A stretch of 64,000 bases of DNA, from the NCBI RefSeq assembly GCF_015234135.1, contig NZ_JADGIK010000004.1, positions 242,343 to 306,342 on the forward strand, given 5' to 3'. Of the stretch, positions 42,263 through 51,136 are shown one piece after another (the stretch's first letter is position 1; each line of letters starts with the position of its first letter). Origin of the DNA: Faecalibacter rhinopitheci. Its GTDB lineage: Bacteria; Bacteroidota; Bacteroidia; Flavobacteriales; Weeksellaceae. A program made the position numbers and the translations under genes. The notes under the pieces were generated by a model. It was not told the origin of the DNA. It worked only from the letters and a program-made list of their open reading frames with translations, and ran no database searches.

Positions 42263-42874
42263 TTATTTTAAAATAAAAACCAACATGTTCCCTTTTTTAT
42301 ACGTTATTTTAACCGAATTATTAACGGCTTTATTACGTGTGCCTATACGATCTGTAATTGATAATGTCTCATTATTGAGTGGATATTGTAAGCCTTCTGT
42401 AGTTATACCTTCCGTAAGAGGATAGGGTAGAAGAGAAATCGTTTTGCCGAGTACGTTTTCTAATGTTGTATTTTCAGTTACAAAATAATATTTAGAATAG
42501 TTGTCGTAAAATGTTATAGAAAGTAAATCTTTGAATTTAAATGCTGCATGAAGATTTCCTAAAAAATGATCCTGTTGCTGCCCACTCGCTCCATATACAT
42601 CTACATTTTTATAACCATCTTCTAATATTAGTTTTAATGCTTTTTCAAAATCAGTATAATTTTGATCAGGAGTAGGTATTATTTGTACATCTTGTGGGAT
42701 TTCGCTCATATGTATTGAGTCGAAATCGCCTGAAATGACGTGAGGCTTTATATTTAATTTTCTCAGATAAGCGTAGGACCCATCTGTACAATATATTTTG
42801 AAATAAATAGAGAGATTGGGTATTTCTACCGGAACCTCTCCATTTAAAAACAATATAACTTTTTGATTATTCAC
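42263..42874 (-). CDS. Thiamine pyrophosphokinase
   Basis: 203 residues with the thiamine diphosphokinase pattern: CTDGSYAYLRKLNIKPHVIS, the catalytic GDFDS, PDQNYTDFEKAL (D-x-TDxxKAL-type) and YGASGQQQDHFLGNL (GxxGGRxDHxLxN variant). The C-terminal beta domain has TEGLQYPLNN and GTRNKAVNN (thiamine-binding GxSN-type). It makes thiamine diphosphate from thiamine and ATP. It overlaps the upstream cobalamin adenosyltransferase gene by 8 bases, so the two cofactor genes are translationally coupled. Confidence 0.9.
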   Translation of the reverse strand: MNNQKVILFLNGEVPVEIPNLSIYFKIYCTDGSYAYLRKLNIKPHVISGDFDSIHMSEIPQDVQIIPTPDQNYTDFEKALKLILEDGYKNVDVYGASGQQQDHFLGNLHAAFKFKDLLSITFYDNYSKYYFVTENTTLENVLGKTISLLPYPLTEGITTEGLQYPLNNETLSITDRIGTRNKAVNNSVKITYKKGNMLVFILK

Positions 42875-43433
42875 CAGGAATCCATTTTATTTCTTCGTGA
42901 TTATTATCTTTAGCAATTTTGCGAGCTGCTGTAAATAAATAATCAGATAAACGATTTATATATTTAATGATAATTGGGTTAATTTCTTCTTCCTTAGACA
43001 AAGTTGTAATTAATCTTTCTGCTCTACGGCATATGCATCTTGCTACGTGTGCATGAGATGAAGCCTGATTTCCGCCAGGTAGAATAAAATGTGTCATCAT
43101 TTCTAGACTTTGATCAATATCATCAATCCAATTTTCTAATTGGGTTACATCGTCTTCTAATATTCTTACTTTTAGGCGAGATGTACCATTAGCTAACATA
43201 ATTTTATCTTGCGGTGTTGCTAATTCAGCACCAATATTAAATAAATCTTTTTGGATAATCATGAATTCTTCTACAAGAATAAAATCTATTTCATACGACC
43301 TTATTAATCCTATGTATGAGTTTAATTCATCAATAGTTCCATAAGCTTCGATTCTTAAATTATCTTTTGAAACTTTTGTACCACCATATAATGAAGTAGT
43401 TCCTTTATCTCCTGTTTTTGTATAGATTTTCAT
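42867..43433 (-). CDS. Corrinoid (cob(I)alamin) adenosyltransferase, PduO/MMAB type
   Basis: 188 residues with the PduO-type nucleotide-binding start IYTKTGDKGTTSLYGGTKVS, the EAYGTIDELNSYIGLIRS block, and the cobalamin/ATP-site motif FILPGGNQASSHAHVARCIC followed by RRAERLI. It converts cob(I)alamin to adenosylcobalamin, needed by methylmalonyl-CoA mutase and similar enzymes. B12 use by this organism is supported by metH in the same window. It lies 36 bases from the MFS gene and may be in one transcript with it. Confidence 0.92.
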   Translation of the reverse strand: MKIYTKTGDKGTTSLYGGTKVSKDNLRIEAYGTIDELNSYIGLIRSYEIDFILVEEFMIIQKDLFNIGAELATPQDKIMLANGTSRLKVRILEDDVTQLENWIDDIDQSLEMMTHFILPGGNQASSHAHVARCICRRAERLITTLSKEEEINPIIIKYINRLSDYLFTAARKIAKDNNHEEIKWIPGE

Positions 43434-43469
43434 TAATTATCTTTTTAGATGGTCTAAAGTAGTTAAATT

Positions 43470-44690
43470 TTATTTATTTCCAATTAATTTCTTCACTGTT
43501 ATTTTAAAACCAATTGCTGTAAGTAGTAGTAATATCGCAGTTCCGAACCACAAAATATCAAAATTATATTTTGTAGCAATTAAAGTTCCGACAAATGGTG
43601 AAACTATAAATGCAAATGCACCAGACAATCCGTTAAGTCCCATATAAGAACCTTTGTTATTAGCACCAGCACTTAGCGCTGTTACAGTGGATATAAATGG
43701 TAATACAAGCATTTCTCCAATACTCATAAGGAATATGGCTAAATACATTAAAACAAGCGCGTGTGTAAAGCCAAATATAGAGTAACTAATAGCTGTGACG
43801 ATAGAGCCATAGAACAAAATATCTGTAATTGTAAATTTATTCTCTGCCCAGTGTACTAATAACATTTCAAATAATACAATACAAATTCCGCTGAAACCCA
43901 TAATTAGTCCAATTTCAGTTTTCGATAATTTTGCCACCTCATTATAGAAAAGTGGTAAAGTATTCATGATTTGAAAAAAGGCAATGGAGAAGGTTGCGCA
44001 GAAAATAGTGAATATAATAAATTTCCAATCGGTATATGCGCTCCTATTTTCGGTTACTGTGTTTTCATTTACAGTTTCATTTTCCTCAGCGGCTTCATTT
44101 CTTTCCTTACGGTTATAAAAGAATTTAATAAAAACTATACCAGCCAGCAATGTTGCTGCTGCATTACTATAAAACAATAAATCGTAAGAATAGTTAGAAA
44201 GAAATCCTCCTAATGCCGGCCCAAAAGAAAATCCTAAATTAACAGCCATACGATTTAATGAAAAAGCACGAGTTATATTTTCTTTTTTTGCATAACGTGT
44301 AATTGCAACAGAATTTGCAGGAATAAAAAGCATACTTACCATACTAATTATTAACATAATTACGCAAGCAGATTCTAATGTTTTAAAAAGCGGAATAATG
44401 GCAAATAGTGGTGCACTTAATAATAAACTAAGTGCTTGTACTTTAAAGTTACCAATTTTATCTGTCAAGTATCCACCTAGAGATGACCCAATTAATGATC
44501 CAATTCCATAACAACTTAAAACGATGCCTGAATTTTCTAATGTAAAATTTAAATGATCAATTAAATAAATCCCTAAAAAGGGTAAAACCATAGATCCTGT
44601 TCTGTTTATCAACATTACAATCGCCAACATCCAAGATTCCTGGGAAAGTCCTCGATAGGCATCTATATAAATTTTAAATAATCTTTTCAT
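43470..44690 (-). CDS. Major facilitator superfamily transporter
   Basis: 406 residues with twelve predicted membrane segments. The MFS signature loop between helices 2 and 3 reads GGYLTDKIGNFKVQALS. A cytoplasmic acidic loop near residue 200 (RNEAAEENETVNENTVTENR) splits the two halves. It resembles MdtH/YttB-type multidrug efflux members, but the substrate is unknown. It is expressed from a minus-strand promoter (TAAATTTG at 44709-44716) divergent from the 44.8-kb gene. Confidence 0.8.
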   Translation of the reverse strand: MKRLFKIYIDAYRGLSQESWMLAIVMLINRTGSMVLPFLGIYLIDHLNFTLENSGIVLSCYGIGSLIGSSLGGYLTDKIGNFKVQALSLLLSAPLFAIIPLFKTLESACVIMLIISMVSMLFIPANSVAITRYAKKENITRAFSLNRMAVNLGFSFGPALGGFLSNYSYDLLFYSNAAATLLAGIVFIKFFYNRKERNEAAEENETVNENTVTENRSAYTDWKFIIFTIFCATFSIAFFQIMNTLPLFYNEVAKLSKTEIGLIMGFSGICIVLFEMLLVHWAENKFTITDILFYGSIVTAISYSIFGFTHALVLMYLAIFLMSIGEMLVLPFISTVTALSAGANNKGSYMGLNGLSGAFAFIVSPFVGTLIATKYNFDILWFGTAILLLLTAIGFKITVKKLIGNK

Positions 44691-44708
44691 AAGTAGCTTA
44701 AAGAACTA

Positions 44709-44716
44709 CAAATTTA
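44709..44716 (-). promoter_or_regulatory. Promoter of the MFS gene
   Basis: The complement reads TAAATTTG, an exact TAnnTTTG match, 18 bases upstream of the ATG at 44690. Confidence 0.6.
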
Positions 44717-44769
44717 GATGTTATTTTATTATATTATTGCTTTAATGGCCTATTATTCCTAGTTTTTTT

Positions 44770-44777
44770 TACATTTG
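44770..44777 (+). promoter_or_regulatory. Promoter of the 286-residue gene
   Basis: TACATTTG fits TAnnTTTG exactly. It overlaps a possible TTG start at 44775, which is therefore not a usable start; the ATG at 44811 is. Confidence 0.6.
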
Positions 44778-44810
44778 GGAAATCTTAAAATTACTAAAAA
44801 TGCTAACCCT

Positions 44811-45668
44811 ATGATACTGAATTTATTTCTAAAATTGTTTGTAATTATACAAGGCCTTGGTGCAGCATCTGGTTTAGTATACGACAACAAAGATTTATAT
44901 GTAATATCAGATGATCAAGCCTATGTTTATCATTATGATTTAAAATCGAAAAAGCAAAATGCAATAGAGCTTAATACTCTTATACCTGCAAATCAAATTA
45001 TAAAAAAAAATAAGCCTGATTTTGAATCAATCGTATTGTATGATCAAAAATTATATTGTTTAGCTTCGGGATCTAAACCAAGCCGAAATGATATGTTGGT
45101 TGTTAATCTTCAAACTAAAGAATCTGAGCGTTTTGATTTATCTAATTTATATAATCACTTGCGTGGACAGTTTATGGTAGATGAAAAAGATTTTAATATT
45201 GAAGGTTTTATTTATCATAACGGTTATTCATATTTATTCAATAGAGGGAATGGTAATAATAAGCGTAATGCGATTTTTAAGTTTAAAGGTTTACCTCATG
45301 AAGCTGATTTGAGTAGTGTTGCTTTTATAGAAATAAATTTACCTGTATTAAATAATCATCAAACCACATTTAGTGATGCAATTATAGTTGATGATCAGAT
45401 CATATATACAGCAACTATTGAAGCGAAATCGGATGTTGTAAATGATGGCGAAGTTAAAGAATCCATTATTGGATCTATAGATTTACAAACTTTTAATTCC
45501 GGTAATTATTCAATTATAGCAAATAATCAAAAAATTGAAGGATTAACTTTAAAAAAGAAATCAAAAAACTATTATTATTTCTTACTTTGCGAGGATAATG
45601 ATGATGATTCTAAAAGCTCAAAGATTTACGAAATGCGTATTTCAAAGGATTTGAAGCTTATTAAATAA
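44811..45668 (+). CDS. Probable secreted beta-propeller-like protein, unknown function (DUF6929-like)
   Basis: 286 residues from the ATG at 44811. The first 20 residues (MILNLFLKLFVIIQGLGAAS) are a hydrophobic segment, but the following GLVYDNKDLYVISDDQAYVY is already domain sequence, so cytoplasmic or weakly exported protein is also possible. The body alternates strands: FESIVLYDQKLYCLASGSKP, NIEGFIYHNGYSYLFNRGN, TFSDAIIVDDQIIYTATIEA, KIEGLTLKKKSKNYYYFLLC. Several (FESI, NIEG, KIEG) are followed by acidic/Gly pairs, as in phytase-like or DUF6929 propellers. No active site can be named. Confidence 0.5.
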   Translation: MILNLFLKLFVIIQGLGAASGLVYDNKDLYVISDDQAYVYHYDLKSKKQNAIELNTLIPANQIIKKNKPDFESIVLYDQKLYCLASGSKPSRNDMLVVNLQTKESERFDLSNLYNHLRGQFMVDEKDFNIEGFIYHNGYSYLFNRGNGNNKRNAIFKFKGLPHEADLSSVAFIEINLPVLNNHQTTFSDAIIVDDQIIYTATIEAKSDVVNDGEVKESIIGSIDLQTFNSGNYSIIANNQKIEGLTLKKKSKNYYYFLLCEDNDDDSKSSKIYEMRISKDLKLIK

Positions 45669-45747
45669 AAAAATCAACAAATAGTAATATTAACACTCAA
45701 TTTTAACTTTAATTGGTGAAAAAGGTTTTGAGATAATTCACAAATAA

Positions 45748-45779
45748 TTGTGAAAGTTTTCTTAAGACCATTATATTTG
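45748..45779 (+). promoter_or_regulatory. Promoter of secDF
   Basis: The -33 element TTG (45748-45750) and -7 element TATATTTG (45772-45779) are separated by 21 bases, matching the flavobacterial consensus. Transcription would start about 25 bases before the ATG at 45811. Confidence 0.7.
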
Positions 45780-45810
45780 CCCGTTAAAAATTATTTTTAA
45801 AGACACAATT

Positions 45811-48711
45811 ATGCGAGGAAGAGGGCTGATTGCAATATTTGCAATTATATTAGGTCTTTTGTGCATCAAGCAATTAAGTTATACTTGGTACACAAACAAA
45901 GTCGAAAGCGAAGCCAAAAGTTTAGCCACTAAACCTGCGGATGAGCAACGAATTTTAGACAGTTTAGCACAACAACCGTTGGATTTAGGTATAATCTCTT
46001 ATGATTATAAAGATGCTAAGAACAAAGAAATTAATTTAGGTTTAGATTTAAAAGGTGGAATCAATGTGATTTTACAAGTTTCTGAACGTGATTTAATTGA
46101 GAATTTAGCAGCTAATACAGACAATCCAATGTTGTCAACAGCATTAGATAATGCAGATGTTGCTCATAAGACAAATGGTAACGTACCATATGTAGAATTA
46201 TTCTTCAATGAATTTGATAAAATTAAAGGTGCTACACGTTATGCTTCTCCAGAATTATTTGGAAATAAAGCTAATGCGGATAAAATCACTTTCAATGCTT
46301 CAGATGATCAGGCAAAAGATGTAATTCGTAGAGATATAGAAGCTAAAGTTTCTACAGCTTATGAAGTAATTAGTTCTCGTATCAACCAATTTGGTGTTGT
46401 AGAGCCTGTTATTCAACGTTTAGGAGAGAAAGGTGACGGACGTATCTTAGTTGAATTACCTGGTGTTACAGATACAGATCGTGTAAAAAAATTATTACAA
46501 TCTACAGCTAAGCTTGAGTTTTGGCAAGCTGTACGTGGTGATTTAACTGTACAATCTCATTTCTTAGGAATTAATACAGAAAAATATAATGTAGTTAATC
46601 ATAAAACTTCTCAATCTTATAAAAATTTAGGTGAAGTTTTACAACCTGCTGGATCTAATGCTAGTTTCTTTGTAAACTTAACAGATACAGCTGTGGTAAA
46701 TAGAGTGTTAGCGGATAAAGCAGTAATGACTACTTTACCATCTAATATTCGTAATTATAAATATGCTTGGGCAAATAAACCAATTGAGGTTGCTCCAGGT
46801 AATATGATGTTAGAGCTTTATGCATTAAAAGGTGCTAATGGAACAAAAGAACCATTATTAACAGGTGATAAAGTTGCATCAGCATCAGGTGAGCGTAACG
46901 CGGGATCTATTGCAAACGAACCAGTAGTTTCTATGCAAATGAACCAAGTTGGTTCTCAAGAATGGGCTCGTATTACAGACGAATTAAAGCCTGCTGGACC
47001 TGGACAATTAGGACAAGGTGTTGCAATTGTTTTAGATAATTTAGTTTATTCAGCTCCAAATATTAATGATAAAATTTCAGGAGGATCATCAATGATCTCA
47101 GGAAGTTTTTCATTAGAAGAAGCAAAAGATTTAGGAAACATTTTACAAGCAGGTTCTTTACCAGCTTCATCTAAAATTGTTTCTGCTGAGGTCGTAGGAC
47201 CATCATTAGGGCAAGAAGCTATTACAAGTTCTGTGATTGCTTTTGCTGCAGCTTTTGTGTTAGTATTAGTATGGATGGTATTCTACTATAGCCGTGCTGG
47301 TATATATGCAAATATCGCTTTAGTTGTTAACTTATTATTCCTTTTAGGATTCTTAGTATCATTAAGAGCGACATTATCGTTACCAGGTATTGCAGGTATT
47401 ATCTTGACGCTTGTTACAGGAATGGACGCGAATATTATTATTTATGAGCGTGTAAAAGAAGAAATTAGAAAAGGAAAATCATTACGCCAAGCAGTAGATT
47501 TTGCTTATTCTTGGAAAGGAGCTTTATCTGCCGTAATTGATGCAAACGTTACATCTTTCTTAACGGCATTAGTATTATTCTTCTTTGGTAAAGGTCCTGT
47601 TGTAGGTTTTGCAACAACTTTTATGATTGGAGTTTTAACTTCTACATTTACAGCTATTTTCTTAACTAGATATTTTGTAGAAGGAAGATTAGAAAAAGGT
47701 AAAGATGTTAAATTCTTTACTAATTTCACGGCACATTGGTTACAAAATATTAAGGTTGATATTTTAAAGAAACGTAAAATTGTTTACATCATATCTTTGG
47801 TTTTAGTAGCAGGATCATTAGCATCAATTTTCACAAGAGGATTCGATTTAGGTATTGAATTTAAAGGTGGACGTACGTATACAGTTCGTTTTGATAAAAA
47901 TGTTGAGGCTAACGTAGTAGCAGAAGATTTAGGAAAAGTATTTGTTGTTGATGGAGAGCAAGTAGTTCCTCAAGTAAAAACTTATGGTGGTGCAAATCAA
48001 GTAAAAATTACAACTTCATATAAAGCTGATGAAGATGGAACTGAAGTTGATGATGAAATCAAATCAAAATTATTTGAAGGTTTAAAACCATATTTACCAA
48101 ACGGTATTTCTGCGAAAGATTTCTCAGAAGATAATGCAACAATTGGATTAATGTCTTCTGCTAAAGTAGGACCTACAATTGCTGATGATACAACTCGTGC
48201 ATCGTTTATAGCAGTAGCTTTAGCATTATTAATTACAGGTGGTTACATCTTTATTCGATTCAGAAATTGGCAATATTCAGTTTCTACAATCATTGCTTTA
48301 GCGCATGATGTGATTATTGTATTAGGTGTTTTCTCACTATTTAGAACTTGGTTACCATTTAATATGGAAATTGACCAATCATTTATAGCTGCAATTTTAA
48401 CGGTAATTGGATATTCATTAAATGATACAATTATCATCTTAGACCGTATTCGTGAGAATTTAGGTTTAAAAAAATCTGCAACTTTATATCATAATATCAA
48501 TGAATCTACAAGTACAACATTATCTCGTACGATAAATACGTCATTAAGTACATTCTTAATTGTACTATGTATTTTTGTTTTTGGTGGTGAATCTATCAGA
48601 GGATTTATGTTTGCAATGTTAATAGGTATCGTTATTGGTACTTTCTCATCATTGTTTGTAGCATCTCCATTATTATTTGACCTGTCAAAAGGTGATAAAA
48701 CAGAAGATTAA
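45811..48711 (+). CDS. secDF: Fused protein-export membrane protein SecDF
   Basis: 966 residues. The SecD half has GLDLKGGINVILQV near residue 75, the large periplasmic P1 region, and membrane motif GMDANIIIYERVKEEIRKGK. The SecF half begins near residue 650 with GFDLGIEFKGGRTYTVRFD and has GYSLNDTIIILDRIRENLGL. Twelve membrane segments are expected. SecDF uses the proton-motive force to pull exported proteins through SecYEG. SecD-SecF fusion into a single polypeptide is usual in Bacteroidota. It is monocistronic with a consensus promoter and terminator. Confidence 0.97.
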   Translation: MRGRGLIAIFAIILGLLCIKQLSYTWYTNKVESEAKSLATKPADEQRILDSLAQQPLDLGIISYDYKDAKNKEINLGLDLKGGINVILQVSERDLIENLAANTDNPMLSTALDNADVAHKTNGNVPYVELFFNEFDKIKGATRYASPELFGNKANADKITFNASDDQAKDVIRRDIEAKVSTAYEVISSRINQFGVVEPVIQRLGEKGDGRILVELPGVTDTDRVKKLLQSTAKLEFWQAVRGDLTVQSHFLGINTEKYNVVNHKTSQSYKNLGEVLQPAGSNASFFVNLTDTAVVNRVLADKAVMTTLPSNIRNYKYAWANKPIEVAPGNMMLELYALKGANGTKEPLLTGDKVASASGERNAGSIANEPVVSMQMNQVGSQEWARITDELKPAGPGQLGQGVAIVLDNLVYSAPNINDKISGGSSMISGSFSLEEAKDLGNILQAGSLPASSKIVSAEVVGPSLGQEAITSSVIAFAAAFVLVLVWMVFYYSRAGIYANIALVVNLLFLLGFLVSLRATLSLPGIAGIILTLVTGMDANIIIYERVKEEIRKGKSLRQAVDFAYSWKGALSAVIDANVTSFLTALVLFFFGKGPVVGFATTFMIGVLTSTFTAIFLTRYFVEGRLEKGKDVKFFTNFTAHWLQNIKVDILKKRKIVYIISLVLVAGSLASIFTRGFDLGIEFKGGRTYTVRFDKNVEANVVAEDLGKVFVVDGEQVVPQVKTYGGANQVKITTSYKADEDGTEVDDEIKSKLFEGLKPYLPNGISAKDFSEDNATIGLMSSAKVGPTIADDTTRASFIAVALALLITGGYIFIRFRNWQYSVSTIIALAHDVIIVLGVFSLFRTWLPFNMEIDQSFIAAILTVIGYSLNDTIIILDRIRENLGLKKSATLYHNINESTSTTLSRTINTSLSTFLIVLCIFVFGGESIRGFMFAMLIGIVIGTFSSLFVASPLLFDLSKGDKTED

Positions 48712-48734
48712 TTGCTTTAAAAATATTTTTAAGA

Positions 48735-48765
48735 AAAAACCGTCAAGATACTTGGCGGTTTTTTT
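48735..48765 (+). terminator. Terminator after secDF
   Basis: AAAACCG-T-CAAG / CTTG-G-CGGTTTT stem with one internal G-T pair, a 3-nt loop and seven Ts. Confidence 0.8.
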
Positions 48766-48772
48766 GTTTTTG

Positions 48773-48780
48773 TAACTTTG
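48773..48780 (+). promoter_or_regulatory. Promoter of the tatA-like gene
   Basis: TAACTTTG matches TAnnTTTG, 17 bases upstream of the GTG start at 48798. Confidence 0.6.
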
Positions 48781-48797
48781 TCCTTTAAATTTGTGAT

Positions 48798-49265
48798 GTG
48801 AATAATCTATTAGTAATATACCCGGCTTTCTTAGAGTTTAAGGAAATAATGATAATCCTAGTTGTTGCAGTTGTAATTTTTGGACCTGATAAAATTCCAG
48901 AAATCGCTCGCGGATTAGGTCAAGGCGTTCGTAAAATGAAAGAAGCAACAGAAGATATAAAACAAGAAATTTTAAATCCCGCTGCTGATTTAGATCCTAC
49001 GAAAGAAATCAGAGAAACGATCAAAGGTCTAGATCCTACAGAAGAAATAAAAAATGCTTTTGTAAATACAGATCCTTCAAAAGATATTGCAAGAGCTTTA
49101 GAAGATCCATTACAAGATTTTGAAAATTCTATCATGAAAATGGATGAGCCTGAAAAAACTGTTGATCCAACGTCAGATATTAAAGAAACAATTCAGTTAG
49201 CAAAAACAGAAATAGAAATTGCTAGTGAAAATGAATTGGGAAATGGAGGTTCTATTAGCAGATAA
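48798..49265 (+). CDS. tatA: Sec-independent translocase TatA/TatB-like protein with repeat tail
   Basis: 155 residues starting at a GTG. The ATG at 48796 runs straight into a stop, and the next in-frame ATG would cut into the membrane helix. The N-terminal helix and hinge (EFKEIMIILVVAVVIFGPDK, IPEIARGLGQGVRKMKEATE) are the TatA/B/E signature with the conserved FGP. Beyond residue 60 the amphipathic helix leads to acidic 13-residue-type repeats, LDPTKEIRETIKG / LDPTEEIKNAFVN / TDPSKDIARALED. The length suits TatB-like as well as TatA-like roles. tatC is not in the window. It overlaps the PAP2 gene by one base (TAATG). Confidence 0.85.
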   Translation: MNNLLVIYPAFLEFKEIMIILVVAVVIFGPDKIPEIARGLGQGVRKMKEATEDIKQEILNPAADLDPTKEIRETIKGLDPTEEIKNAFVNTDPSKDIARALEDPLQDFENSIMKMDEPEKTVDPTSDIKETIQLAKTEIEIASENELGNGGSISR

Positions 49266-49840
49266 TGGTTCAAGATTTTTTTAATTGGGATATACAATGG
49301 TTTTTATATTTCAATAATTTAGGTGAATCAAAATGGGATTCTTTTTGGTTAGTCATAACACAAAAAGAAACTTGGATTCCTTTGTATGCTTTTTTTATCA
49401 TCGTATTATATTTTAAATTTGGATGGAAAAAAACATTATTAGTAGCAGTATGTATAGCACTTATGATTACCTGTGCAGATCAGCTATCTAATGTTTTTAA
49501 AAACTATTTTGAAAGGTTAAGGCCATGTCATAATCCTGATATACAAGGTGCCTTTCGTGCGATAGATTGTGAGGGAAGAGGAAAATTTGGGTTTACTTCC
49601 GCGCATGCTTCAAATCATGTTGCTGTTGCCATATTTTTAGGTTTAATACTATATAAACACTACAAATGGTTAATCTATGTATTGATACTTTGGGCTATTA
49701 TGATTGCTTATAGTAGAGTATATGTAGGTGTGCATTTTACAGGAGATATCTTCTTTGGATCTATTATCGGAATTATTTTTGGAGTTATTTTTTCAAAATT
49801 ATATTTTTTCGCTCTAAATAAATACCAAGATAAATTATAA
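49265..49840 (+). CDS. PAP2-family membrane phosphatase
   Basis: 191 residues with six likely membrane helices. The three phosphatase motifs of the PAP2 superfamily are visible: KNYFERLRP (KxxxxxxRP) near residue 80, a SAHASNH version of the PSGH motif near 117, and SRVYVGVHFTGD (SRxxxxxHxxxD) near 150. It is likely to dephosphorylate undecaprenyl diphosphate, phosphatidylglycerol phosphate or lipid A precursors at the periplasmic face. It is co-transcribed with the tatA-like gene and ends at a strong terminator. Confidence 0.9.
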   Translation: MVQDFFNWDIQWFLYFNNLGESKWDSFWLVITQKETWIPLYAFFIIVLYFKFGWKKTLLVAVCIALMITCADQLSNVFKNYFERLRPCHNPDIQGAFRAIDCEGRGKFGFTSAHASNHVAVAIFLGLILYKHYKWLIYVLILWAIMIAYSRVYVGVHFTGDIFFGSIIGIIFGVIFSKLYFFALNKYQDKL

Positions 49841-49872
49841 AAAAAAGTTCTTCAGCAATGAAGAACTTTTTT
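49841..49872 (+). terminator. Terminator after the PAP2 gene
   Basis: A perfect AAAAGTTCTTCA / TGAAGAACTTTT stem with a 4-nt loop and T tail. Confidence 0.9.
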
Positions 49873-49936
49873 ATGTTAAATAGAAATGGTTTTAGATTTT
49901 AAAACTTTTATAGAGTTGTTTATAAGTTTAATAAAC

Positions 49937-51067
49937 TCACTTCTTTTCTTTCGATTTAAATAATTTTCGATTCTTTGTGAAATATTTCTCTACATTGGGA
50001 TTTAATCTTTCTGATTTCTCTTCTCCTAATAAAAATCCCCAAGGTTTAAGTTCTGGTATATGATCAAATATTATTTTTGACATTGCCAAAATTGGAATGG
50101 AAAGAAACATGCCCATTATTCCCCAAGTTATTTCTCCAACAACTAAACCTATTATAACCATCAAAGAATTTACTTTTACCTTAGAACCTACAATTTTAGG
50201 CATTACAATATTTCCATCAATCGCATGTACAACAACATAGGCTATAAGTACTAATAAAACATGTGTTGGAGTAGACGTTGCAAAAGTTATTATTACGGAG
50301 ATAAATAAAGATATTGTGATGCCTACATATGGTATTATATTTAAAATTCCAGTTAATAAAGCAAGAACAAAACTATATTTGATCCCTAATAGACTAAATG
50401 CAATAAAACTTAAGGTTGATACAATAATTATTTGCATAAATAATCCGATAAGATATTGTTTTACCATATGTTGTGTAGTATATATCACGGATAAAACACT
50501 TTTGTGCTGATTTTCATGAAATATATAAAATACAAACCGAATAAGATGTCTACGGTAAATAAGTATAAAAACGATATATAAGAATGTAAATAATAAGAGC
50601 ACAGAATAGCGTGTGATACCTCCCAAAAGTCTTTCTAATACTATTGTTCCAACATCGAAAGTTTTACTTAAATTTTCATTTAAATATTGTAATTGCATGT
50701 TAGAATTTATACCATAATTTTTATGAATCCAACGTTGGGCATTATTAAATAATTCCAGCATTTGATTTTGGAAGGCAGGCCATTCATCTGCAATATCCAT
50801 TAGCTGATTGACAAGAACATACATTACTCCAGCTATAAAACCTAGAAATAGTAATGTAGTTGTGATACTGGAAAGAACTCTTGGAAAGTGTAAATATCTT
50901 TCGAAAAAATTGCAAAATGGAACTAATAATATGGATACTAAAAAACCTAAAATTAAAGGAATCAATATAGTTTGTCCGATAATTGCAAACCAACCTAATA
51001 GCAGGATGGAAACCAATGTACACGCTAGTTTTACATAAAAAGGGAATTGAAGAGTTCTTTTTAGCAT
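49937..51067 (-). CDS. AI-2E family (PerM-like) membrane permease
   Basis: 376 residues from the ATG at 51067. An ATG at 51091 lies inside the terminator hairpin of the upstream peptidase gene and is rejected. About eight membrane segments with the AI-2E hallmarks: GFLVSILLVPFCNFFERYLH, ALLTGILNIIPYVGITISLF (core PYVG motif), HAIDGNIVMPKIVGSKVKVN and VGEITWGIMGMFLSIPILAM. Members export autoinducer-2 in a few species, or act as Na+/H+ antiporters; the substrate here is unknown. The C-terminal cytoplasmic tail is basic (KYFTKNRKLFKSKEKK). Confidence 0.88.
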   Translation of the reverse strand: MLKRTLQFPFYVKLACTLVSILLLGWFAIIGQTILIPLILGFLVSILLVPFCNFFERYLHFPRVLSSITTTLLFLGFIAGVMYVLVNQLMDIADEWPAFQNQMLELFNNAQRWIHKNYGINSNMQLQYLNENLSKTFDVGTIVLERLLGGITRYSVLLLFTFLYIVFILIYRRHLIRFVFYIFHENQHKSVLSVIYTTQHMVKQYLIGLFMQIIIVSTLSFIAFSLLGIKYSFVLALLTGILNIIPYVGITISLFISVIITFATSTPTHVLLVLIAYVVVHAIDGNIVMPKIVGSKVKVNSLMVIIGLVVGEITWGIMGMFLSIPILAMSKIIFDHIPELKPWGFLLGEEKSERLNPNVEKYFTKNRKLFKSKEKK

Positions 51068-51080
51068 AAAGAAATTGATT

Positions 51081-51115
51081 AAAAAAAGCACTTACTGTAT
51101 GAATGTAAGTGCTTT
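51081..51115 (-). terminator. Terminator of the S46 peptidase gene
   Basis: On the minus strand AAAGCACTTAC / GTAAGTGCTTT with a 9-nt loop is followed by seven Ts, 22 bases after the peptidase stop codon. Confidence 0.85.
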
Positions 51116-51136
51116 ATAAAATTAAGTGAAATTATT

